A DNA stretch of 64,000 nucleotides from an uncultured Muribaculaceae bacterium. Its GTDB lineage: Bacteria > Bacteroidota > Bacteroidia > Bacteroidales > Muribaculaceae. Shown here piece after piece: positions 58,698-64,000 of the stretch. Numbering within the stretch: position 1 is the first letter of the stretch; each line of letters starts with the position of its first letter. The notes below the pieces were generated by a model. That model worked only from the letters and a program-made list of their open reading frames with translations, was not told the DNA's origin and did no database searches. A program made the translations under genes and the position numbers. The DNA lies in contig CANQZG010000005.1 in assembly GCA_947628305.1 (NCBI GenBank), forward strand, positions 124,001 to 188,000, in the 5' to 3' direction.

Positions 58698-59270
58698 TTA
58701 TAAATAATCAAGCAAACGTCCGCAGTCATTCCAATCACCAATCATATCTTTCTTTTCGCTGGCTGCGATTAATTTCGCAAGCCTACTCTCAAAAAGTTCC
58801 TTTTTATATTTGAAAGTCTGGATATTGTCGATTCTCACACGTTGGTACAGAGGATGAAATGATTGAAAATTTCTCCATGCGACAGGATTTTGCATGAAGG
58901 CCTCGATAATTTCCGCGTCAATCACAAAGTCAGCGTCAAGGTCAGGACAAATTTCCATCCCGCTCTCGGTCATTAATCCAATTGCCACAAGACGTCGACA
59001 ACGTTCCTTGTTCAACTCTGTCCACCGTCCTTGTTTCGTTCTTGGACTGAAACGTTGGATTGTCTTCCCTTCCCATTTCTTGATTGTCGAGTCAACCCAT
59101 CCAAAACACAATGCCTCCTCCACGGCATCGAAATACCAAAGGACGTCAGTAGGCGGTGTCTTGCCACGTTTAGCGACAACCCAACACTCCCTTGCCGTCC
59201 TGTGGTTCTTGTCAAGCCAATCACGAAATTCAGCACGACAGGTGACAGCAAGCAAATTCTCCGGTATCAT
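58698..59270 (-). CDS. YdeI/OmpD-associated family protein
   Basis: 190 residues. WLDKNHRTARECWVVAKRGK, VEEALCFGWVDSTIKKWEGK and QRFSPRTKQGRWTELNKERC are the signature of the YdeI (DUF1905-associated/bacteriocin-resistance) family; the C-terminus KKDMIGDWNDCGRLLDYL is usual. Cytoplasmic; biochemical role unclear. Same strand as the CatA-like gene and likely co-transcribed. Confidence 0.87.
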   Translation of the reverse strand: MIPENLLAVTCRAEFRDWLDKNHRTARECWVVAKRGKTPPTDVLWYFDAVEEALCFGWVDSTIKKWEGKTIQRFSPRTKQGRWTELNKERCRRLVAIGLMTESGMEICPDLDADFVIDAEIIEAFMQNPVAWRNFQSFHPLYQRVRIDNIQTFKYKKELFESRLAKLIAASEKKDMIGDWNDCGRLLDYL

Positions 59271-59312
59271 TTTCGCTTTCTAAAAAATAAATCCACCCGT
59301 GCAGACCATGTT

Positions 59313-59981
59313 TTATCCCGGAAATATGTCGCAGAATCCTTGCTTGTTGAACTGATAGTACATTTCGATGCGTTCAGGCGTATCGTTTCCGAGCGACAAG
59401 AGCAATTCCTTTGCAAATTCGAGTGTCGCCGAACCGTTGGCCGTCACGATATTATTGTCACTGACAGACTGGGCATGGATATATCCGTCAGGATTAGTAT
59501 AGTTCTCACCGCCCCACAGTTTCAGTTGCTCCAATCCGTTGCCGGTATGTTTCACAGCGTTGAGGAATCCATGCTTTGCCATAAACGAGACGGCATTGCA
59601 TATCGCGCCGACAATCTTTCCCGTTTCAATCGCATGCCTGACTATCGGCACAACCCGGTCAGCGACAGGCGTACTCCACCCGAAACCGCCTATCAACACC
59701 AACGCCGCATAATCTTTAGGCATCGTATCAAACGAATAATCCGGGACGGTACGGAATCCCCCGATGGATTTGACTGTCTCCAATGTCGGAGCGACAACCT
59801 TGTTGACATACTTCGGATTCTCTTTCATTGCAAACTCGTCTGAAGCGATTGCCTGCGAGAGATACACCACCTCATGCGCCGCATAATCCGGCAAGAGTAT
59901 ATATAGAATTTCGTTGCTGCCTGCTATCTTATTGTCGTCAGCCAACGACATTCCATCGTTCTGACAAAATTTCATTTCCAT
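59313..59981 (-). CDS. DJ-1/PfpI family protein
   Basis: 222 residues. LYILLPDYAAHEVVYLSQAI, YAALVLIGGFGWSTPVAD, the nucleophilic-elbow Cys in GAICNAVSFMA (about residue 127) and NIVTANGSATLEFAKELLLS define the family. Possible glyoxalase, amidase or chaperone activity cannot be separated. The start at 59981 fits a -7 box at 59999-60006, giving a leader of only about 11 nt. Confidence 0.9.
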   Translation of the reverse strand: MEMKFCQNDGMSLADDNKIAGSNEILYILLPDYAAHEVVYLSQAIASDEFAMKENPKYVNKVVAPTLETVKSIGGFRTVPDYSFDTMPKDYAALVLIGGFGWSTPVADRVVPIVRHAIETGKIVGAICNAVSFMAKHGFLNAVKHTGNGLEQLKLWGGENYTNPDGYIHAQSVSDNNIVTANGSATLEFAKELLLSLGNDTPERIEMYYQFNKQGFCDIFPG

Positions 59982-59998
59982 ATTGTTTGTCTTTTTTA

Positions 59999-60006
59999 CA
60001 AAGGTA
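59999..60006 (-). promoter_or_regulatory. -7 box of the DJ-1/PfpI gene
   Basis: TACCTTTG on the minus strand, 18 bp from the start codon. Confidence 0.5.
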
Positions 60007-60426
60007 TAAATTATTTACAGAACGCCGCTTCTTTAAAAGAGCGTTTTGGATTTAACCGCTAAATTTATAGGCTGATTATCAACTCACCTATCAATATATT
60101 CTGCATTAAGTTTAAACATTAGCGGTCTTATGTGGTGCCACCAGCAAATGCTAATTATCCGTAATGCGGTGTTATTCTGCAACTTATATGGATTTTAAGT
60201 GAAATATTTCCCAATTTATCCACCGTTGTATTTCAATGCTTTTCGGGGGATTGCGTCGGGGATACATTGTGCGCTGAATCAATCTTGTAAAAGTTCTCGT
60301 TTGTAGTTATGCAAAGTTAGGTATTCTTTCGGACAATAGCAAATTATGCAATCTAATTCACTCAATTTAACAATGCACTCATCTTCAAAAACACAAAGCA
60401 AAATGTATCAAAATCACAATGCACTA
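60007..60426. other. Intergenic region without a recognisable gene
   Basis: About 420 bp, AT-rich, no ORF with coding character on either strand. TTTAACCGCTAAATT at 60052-60066 has a loose counterpart at 60107-60127. I see no repeats, strong hairpins or RNA signatures. Confidence 0.6.
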
Positions 60427-60457
60427 TTGCGCAATTGAATTTTAATCTTTAATTTTG
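60427..60457 (+). promoter_or_regulatory. Promoter of the DUF4143-type ATPase
   Basis: TTG 60427-60429, 20 nt, TAATTTTG 60450-60457. The start would be within about 4 nt of the ATG at 60467, implying a nearly leaderless mRNA. Confidence 0.6.
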
Positions 60458-60466
60458 CTGTTGATT

Positions 60467-61765
60467 ATGAGCAAGCTGAAATATCTACATAGAATTGCCG
60501 ATGAAACCCTTGATTTGAGGTTGGAGGCTTTTGGCGCGGTGCAGATAACCGGCCCCAAATGGTGTGGCAAGACAACGACTGCCGAGCGTAAGGCAGCGAG
60601 TGTGATAAAAATGCAGGATCCTGACCGCCGGGAAGGGTATCTCGCGACTGCACGCACAAAACCGTCGCTATTGCTAAAGGGTGATACACCGCGACTGATT
60701 GACGAGTGGCAGGTCGCCCCGGTGATATGGGACGCAGTCCGTCATGCGGTGGATGAACGCAGGGAAAAAGGCCAGTTCATACTTACAGGTTCTACCGTTG
60801 TTGATGATGAACAGATAATGCACACCGGCACCGGGCGTATCACAAAAATGGCGATGTATCCTATGAGCCTGTATGAATCGCTTGAATCAAATGGTAGTGT
60901 ATCACTGCGCCGGCTCTTTGACGAGCCGGATTATGATATAGACGGTGCCATGTCCGGATTGTCGATCGAAAACCTGATATTCGCGGCCTGCCGTGGTGGA
61001 TGGCCTGCGTCACTTGATGAGATCAGCGAGACGGCAAAACTATTGATTGCAAAGGATTATGTGGATATAATATGTTCGGAAGATATTTCGCGCGTGGATA
61101 AGGTGAAGCGAAATCCATCGTTGGCACGTCTTATTCTTCGGTCTTATGCCAGAAATATATGCACACTTGCCAAGAAAACGTCAATGCTTGCCGATGTCGC
61201 CGAAGAGATGGAAAGTACCTCGATGCCTACATTTGATGATTATGTAGGTGCATTGGAGAAGCTGTTTGTAATCAACGACATTGAGGCATGGTCACCTGCA
61301 ATCCGCTCAAAGACTGTCATCCGCACCGGGAAAAAGCGGTGTTTCACCGACCCCTCAACCGCTGTCGCCGCTTTAGGTGCGTCCCCGCAAAGCCTTGAAC
61401 TGGATCTGAAAACATTTGGCTTTATCTTTGAGTGTCTTTGTATTCGCGATTTGCGTGTTTATTCGCAGGCATTGGGCGGTCGGTTGTCATACTACCACGA
61501 CCGCTTGGGCTTGGAGGCGGACGCTGTGCTACATCTCGATGATGGAAGATATGCCCTGATAGAATGCAAACTCGGCAGCAATGAAATTGAAGAAGGGGCA
61601 AAACACCTTTTGGAAATCAAGCGCCTTGTGGCCGAGAAAAACAAGACCGAAAAACAGATTCGCTTGCGAGAACCTGATTTGCTTATAGTCCTTACCGGTG
61701 GAGAAATAGCCTACACCCGCGAAGACGGGGTGAAAATAGTTCCAATCGGTTGCCTGAAAGATTAA
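60467..61765 (+). CDS. ATP-binding protein, AAA_14/DUF4143 family
   Basis: 432 residues from the ATG at 60467 (MSKLKYLHRIADETL). P-loop GPKWCGKTTTAERKA (about 30-45, GxxWxGKT form), Walker B-like TPRLIDEWQVAPVIWD, sensor ILTGST, then the DUF4143 domain (LGASPQSLELDLKTFGFIFE, LIECKLGSNEIEEGAKHLLE) with a PD-(D/E)XK-like E-x-K. Widespread in Bacteroidales, often in many copies; real function unknown. Sits at the start of the accessory region. Confidence 0.9.
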   Translation: MSKLKYLHRIADETLDLRLEAFGAVQITGPKWCGKTTTAERKAASVIKMQDPDRREGYLATARTKPSLLLKGDTPRLIDEWQVAPVIWDAVRHAVDERREKGQFILTGSTVVDDEQIMHTGTGRITKMAMYPMSLYESLESNGSVSLRRLFDEPDYDIDGAMSGLSIENLIFAACRGGWPASLDEISETAKLLIAKDYVDIICSEDISRVDKVKRNPSLARLILRSYARNICTLAKKTSMLADVAEEMESTSMPTFDDYVGALEKLFVINDIEAWSPAIRSKTVIRTGKKRCFTDPSTAVAALGASPQSLELDLKTFGFIFECLCIRDLRVYSQALGGRLSYYHDRLGLEADAVLHLDDGRYALIECKLGSNEIEEGAKHLLEIKRLVAEKNKTEKQIRLREPDLLIVLTGGEIAYTREDGVKIVPIGCLKD

Positions 61766-61952
61766 AATCCATTTGGAGTGTAGAACATATAAAGATAGTA
61801 GTTTTTCCATGAGATCGCATTGCCATTTGTGGAACTTTCACTAAATTTGCGAGTAGATAACAAATTTGGGGAGTTAATACGAGTTTACCCCAAAAAAGTG
61901 GCTCAACAATAAAATCACGCCAACGAGCGTTATAATACTACAAAGTTAATAA

Positions 61953-62018
61953 AGCCACGGGCGTAGTGCAACCACCCGTGGCTCTTGTTAGACCTCAAAA
62001 TCGTGCTGCAACACGATT
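61953..62018. terminator. Tandem hairpins between the ATPase and Cas2-like genes
   Basis: AGCCACGGG (61953-61961) with CCCGTGGCT (61975-61983), and AATCGTG (61999-62005) with CACGATT (62012-62018). The first is followed on the minus strand by TTTATT. They probably terminate the leftward Cas2-like gene; the ATPase transcript meets them from the other side. Confidence 0.6.
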
Positions 62019-62038
62019 AGAGTAGGGACATTTACATT

Positions 62039-62290
62039 TTATAAATCCTTGGGGGTATTCTTTACGTTAAGAGAAGCCCAAGAGGTAACTTCAGAGACCA
62101 TAATCGCATCATCCGAATCAATAAATTTTGCGAAATGGTCTCTGACCATTACTACAGTATTGCTATCAGGTAGGTTCATACACCAAGTTGATTCAAGAAT
62201 AAGTTTTGCTTCAAACCTATTCAGTTCATCATATAACTTTTGGTAGTCCTTCTGATTACGCAAATCATATGTCAAAATAAAGAGTTTCAT
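62039..62290 (-). CDS. Orphan Cas2/SinR-like protein
   Basis: 83 residues. The ferredoxin-like pattern MKLFILTYDL, helix YQKLYDELNRFEAKLILE, then STWCMN and NTVVMVRDHFAKFIDSDDAI matches the Cas2-like/SinR group, where beta1 ends in Y-D-L and beta2 carries ESTW. No cas1 or CRISPR array is present, so it is not part of an adaptation complex. VapD-like RNase activity is possible but not shown. Divergent from the 62641 gene. Confidence 0.72.
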   Translation of the reverse strand: MKLFILTYDLRNQKDYQKLYDELNRFEAKLILESTWCMNLPDSNTVVMVRDHFAKFIDSDDAIMVSEVTSWASLNVKNTPKDL

Positions 62291-62640
62291 AATCTTTACC
62301 TTAGATTTACCTTGTTAAACATGTTAATTTCCCTTTTATACTGGAGTTGAAGCTCCACCACGTTCAATTACTGTGAGGTTGGTAAGTCAGCCTTCATCCC
62401 GAAGGTTTCAGCAAGAAGGTGTGCCTATGCACTAATATTCATAATAGCAATTTTTGTGCCAATGTCATTTTTGTCTTAGAAACAGACATTAACAAAGAAT
62501 AAGGTTATTTAATGGCTGACATCTTGTCATACATCTGCCAACTATTATTTCATATGCGACAAAATTAGCGAACATATTTGGCTTGAGCCATAGTCTAAGT
62601 GATTTACTAATACAAAGTTAATAAAAACACTTAGAGAAAA
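62291..62640. other. Intergenic region with several local hairpins
   Basis: 350 bp without an ORF. Plus-strand hairpins: TGGAG-TTGAAG-CTCCA near 62342-62357, CCTTC-ATCCC-GAAGG at 62391-62405, GTGC-CTAT-GCAC near 62421-62432, and CTAAGTG (62595-62601) facing CACTTAG (62628-62634) just before the next ORF. The sequence reads as a structured RNA or a divergent control region. TAACTTTG on the minus strand at 62613-62620 is a possible -7 box. Confidence 0.5.
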
Positions 62641-63072
62641 ATGATTATGAACGAGTCAAGCATAACAATCCGCTGGGAGAAGAACGATGACGGAGGCACC
62701 GACATATCGGTCAGCGGAGCCACGGAAGGGCAGACGCTTTTCAGAGAGGCATTTCTAACGGTGGATAGACTTCCGACAATACACGATATTACCGAGCGAG
62801 AAACGAGTGGCGAGAGTGCTGGAAATTCGGCTACCGTAGCACTTCTCAGTAGCCTTATCGGGATTATCCGAAAAAGTAATAAGATGAGTGGTCGTATCGT
62901 GACCGAGCAAGAGCGGAATATGAAATTTCCTCTTACTGATTTAATCCATATCCGCAGATTTGCTCAGATAGTCGGGATAGAAATTGATGAACGGAAATTC
63001 CGCAATGTAAGGGAGTTTAGAGAGTATTTTGGAAGATTGATTAGAGAAAAAATTGGGAAGGAGGATTGGTGA
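62641..63072 (+). CDS. Hypothetical protein of the accessory region, gene 1
   Basis: 143 residues, not recognised. N-terminal beta strands (SITIRWEKNDDGGTDISVSG), a middle with SATVALLSSLIGIIRKSNK, and a basic helical C-terminus (FPLTDLIHIRRFAQIVGIEI, FREYFGRLIREKIG). A second ATG is 6 bp downstream. Its stop overlaps the next start in TGATG, so the pair is translationally coupled. Confidence 0.65.
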   Translation: MIMNESSITIRWEKNDDGGTDISVSGATEGQTLFREAFLTVDRLPTIHDITERETSGESAGNSATVALLSSLIGIIRKSNKMSGRIVTEQERNMKFPLTDLIHIRRFAQIVGIEIDERKFRNVREFREYFGRLIREKIGKEDW

Positions 63073-63296
63073 TGGCAAAATCAAAAATTTACATAGAAGA
63101 GGAAACGTCAGAGGACGCACAAGGCAACACGCTACTAAATAGAACAATAATTGCCAATATCATAAATCATATAGAGGTTATATATGAAGATACGATATTA
63201 GCAAAAGACTTTATAAAGGATGACAGTCCATTGTCAAATTTCCAACGTTGGGCAAATCAACTTCATGTAGAAAAAGACATCAACGAAGCAATGTAA
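63072..63296 (+). CDS. Hypothetical protein of the accessory region, gene 2
   Basis: 74 residues from the ATG at 63072, not recognised. Begins MAKSKIYIEEETSEDAQGNT and continues as helices (RTIIANIINHIEVIYEDTIL). Net acidic. Its 3' end overlaps the convergent 63280-63507 gene by 17 bp. Confidence 0.6.
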   Translation: MAKSKIYIEEETSEDAQGNTLLNRTIIANIINHIEVIYEDTILAKDFIKDDSPLSNFQRWANQLHVEKDINEAM

Positions 63297-63507
63297 TAAA
63301 AGTGCCTTCCATATATCCTTCCAATATTACATATCCATTCTGAGCAAGAATTGACAAGATGTTTCGTAAATCCCTTTCTGACAATCGTAAGTTAGGGATG
63401 TGTTCCTCATAGATAAAATCAATTTTACCCATGAGGTCTAAATCACGGGGAAGGCGACGAATATATTTGAGCACCTTATTTATGTCTTCATTTGAATATT
63501 GAGCCAT
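63280..63507 (-). CDS. Small winged-helix-like protein
   Basis: 75 residues from the ATG at 63507 (MAQYSNEDINKVLKYIRRLP); the TTG-initiated longer frame covers the promoter and is rejected. Helices DINKVLKYIRRL and ERDLRNILSILAQNG followed by YVILEGYMEGTFITL suggest a winged helix. It starts beside a divergent promoter pair that also serves the structured RNA, so it could be a local regulator (inference). Confidence 0.6.
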   Translation of the reverse strand: MAQYSNEDINKVLKYIRRLPRDLDLMGKIDFIYEEHIPNLRLSERDLRNILSILAQNGYVILEGYMEGTFITLLR

Positions 63508-63533
63508 GTTTCGTATTTGATTGAATTTCAAGT

Positions 63534-63564
63534 GCAAAGTTAGCAAAAAATTTCGTAACTTTGC
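63534..63564. promoter_or_regulatory. Divergent -7 boxes in an inverted repeat
   Basis: GCAAAGTTA (63534-63542) and TAACTTTGC (63556-63564) are exact complements 13 bp apart. Read outward, each gives TAACTTTG: leftward for the winged-helix gene, rightward for the structured sequence that follows. Confidence 0.6.
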
Positions 63565-63565
63565 G

Positions 63566-63717
63566 CTGTCTTAGAGAAGACAACGTTTGAAATAACAGAG
63601 AAAGTGCCTCACTTCTTGTGAAATCGCCAATTCTCATCTAAGAATACACGAGGCACGGTGACAGCTCATATAATGTGGGCTGCCTATCCGTTCGTGTATT
63701 CAGGTGTTTGGCGATAA
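63566..63717 (+). ncRNA. Structured RNA with pseudoknot upstream of the GIY-YIG gene
   Basis: After the -7 box at 63556-63563: hairpin GTCTT-AGAG-AAGAC (63568-63581). Helix A is GTGCCTC (63604-63610) with GAGGCAC (63650-63656), B ATCGCCAA (63623-63630) with TTGGCGAT (63708-63715), C AATACACGA (63643-63651) with TCGTGTATT (63692-63700), D CAGCTC (63662-63667) with GGGCTG (63677-63682). B, C and D are nested; A crosses B and forms a pseudoknot. A and C share two bases. Long exact helices without an ORF indicate a functional RNA, free-standing or a long leader. Confidence 0.6.
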
Positions 63718-63782
63718 CTAAATATATTCACATCAACATGATGATAATCACAGCAATAAAGCAGCGTCTTTGGGCGATAAAC

Positions 63783-63815
63783 CACAAATTAGTAACAAAA
63801 TTTGTGCTAATTTTG
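63783..63815 (+). promoter_or_regulatory. Operator-like inverted repeat and -7 box before the GIY-YIG gene
   Basis: CACAAATT (63783-63790) and AATTTGTG (63799-63806) are perfect arms 8 bp apart, followed at once by TAATTTTG (63808-63815). A start near 63821 favours the ATG at 63850. Confidence 0.5.
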
Positions 63816-63849
63816 ATATATGAACAAATCTCCCCTAATATACATTCTT

Positions 63850-64000
63850 ATGAAGAAATTTGGCCATAAATCTATAGAAGAGCTTGGTTTTTATGTATAT
63901 TCATTGGTTGACCCACGGAATCGTAAAATATTCTACATAGGAAAAGGAAGTGGGAATAGGGTCTTTCAACATTGCGAGGCAGCGATTTTGGAAGATGAAG
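63850..64000 (+). CDS. LEM-3-like GIY-YIG nuclease, N-terminal part (3' end outside the window)
   Basis: First 50 residues only. MKKFGHKSIEELGFYVYSLV, DPRNRKIFYIGKGSGNRVFQ, then HCEAA contain the FYVY and FYIGKG halves of the GIY-YIG motif as in LEM-3-like nucleases. The domain nicks or cuts DNA in eukaryotic LEM-3; bacterial members are poorly known. An in-frame ATG at 63820 would add ten residues, but the -7 box position and the usual M-x-K-F start favour 63850. Confidence 0.8.
   Translation, partial: MKKFGHKSIEELGFYVYSLVDPRNRKIFYIGKGSGNRVFQHCEAAILEDE

Overview
The window reads as chromosomal DNA of a gut Bacteroidales bacterium, probably Muribaculaceae or a close relative. The evidence is promoters of the Bacteroidetes type (TTTG, 19-20 nt, TAnnTTTG) ahead of many genes, a type IX secretion plug protein, a C-terminal sorting-like tail on a secreted protein, a carboxy(nor)spermidine decarboxylase, and DUF families typical of the order. 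The genus cannot be fixed from the sequence alone.

Layout. Positions 1-5.8 kb are host core genes: the 3' part of secA, a TIGR02757 protein, a nitroreductase, and a leftward operon of uracil-DNA glycosylase, T9SS plug protein and DUF3109 protein. A tRNA-Arg(CCG) gene follows at 5830-5901. A temperate siphovirus-like prophage of about 36.3 kb is integrated in its 3' end, bounded by a perfect 24-nt direct repeat (5884-5907 and 42219-42242), with a tyrosine recombinase next to the right end. The region from 42.2 to 60 kb is again host: MFS transporter, AI-2E family transporter, histidine kinase, secreted protein, cysK, radC, glycosyltransferase, nspC, a UvrD/PcrA-type helicase, a small lipoprotein, SulP transporter, and a few enzymes. 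From 60.4 kb to the end is a small accessory region: DUF4143-type ATPase, orphan Cas2/SinR-like protein, three small unknown proteins, a strongly structured intergenic sequence, and the start of a LEM-3-like GIY-YIG nuclease.

Prophage organisation. Leftward from a two-operator immunity region at 33.0 kb run the early genes, then DUF1064, a DUF4373-type replication protein, ASCH and C5-methyltransferase genes, then HNH, small and large terminase, portal, HK97 protease, capsid, head-tail joining proteins, tail tube, tail chaperones joined by a probable -1 frameshift, tape measure, tail tip, a 1.85k-residue tail fibre, holin-like protein, amidase and spanin-like protein. Rightward from the same region run a membrane protein coupled to an S24-type repressor and then about 6 kb of cargo: two AT-rich secreted proteins, a membrane-anchored HIRAN protein, a membrane protein, a DinD/BRO-like protein preceded by a pseudoknot-forming leader, and a PLD-like/membrane protein pair.

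Most unusual signals: (1) a 125-nt tRNA-like RNA at 31175-31299 with acceptor, D and T arms and an encoded CCA, but with the anticodon arm replaced by a 9-bp stem and a 47-nt AT-rich loop, and with a -7 box placed to start transcription at its first base; (2) an H-type pseudoknot upstream of the DinD-like gene; (3) a second pseudoknot-containing structure at the right edge upstream of a GIY-YIG nuclease; (4) a lipoprotein-like protein with a transmembrane helix and a HIRAN domain; (5) a 74-residue protein with 21 acidic and one basic residue at the prophage edge; (6) twin membrane-protein morons inside the tail operon; (7) an immunity module exchanged in the middle of the repressor gene; and (8) a GGAATTA-type repeat that fills gene junctions of the late operon and has also entered a coding sequence in frame.
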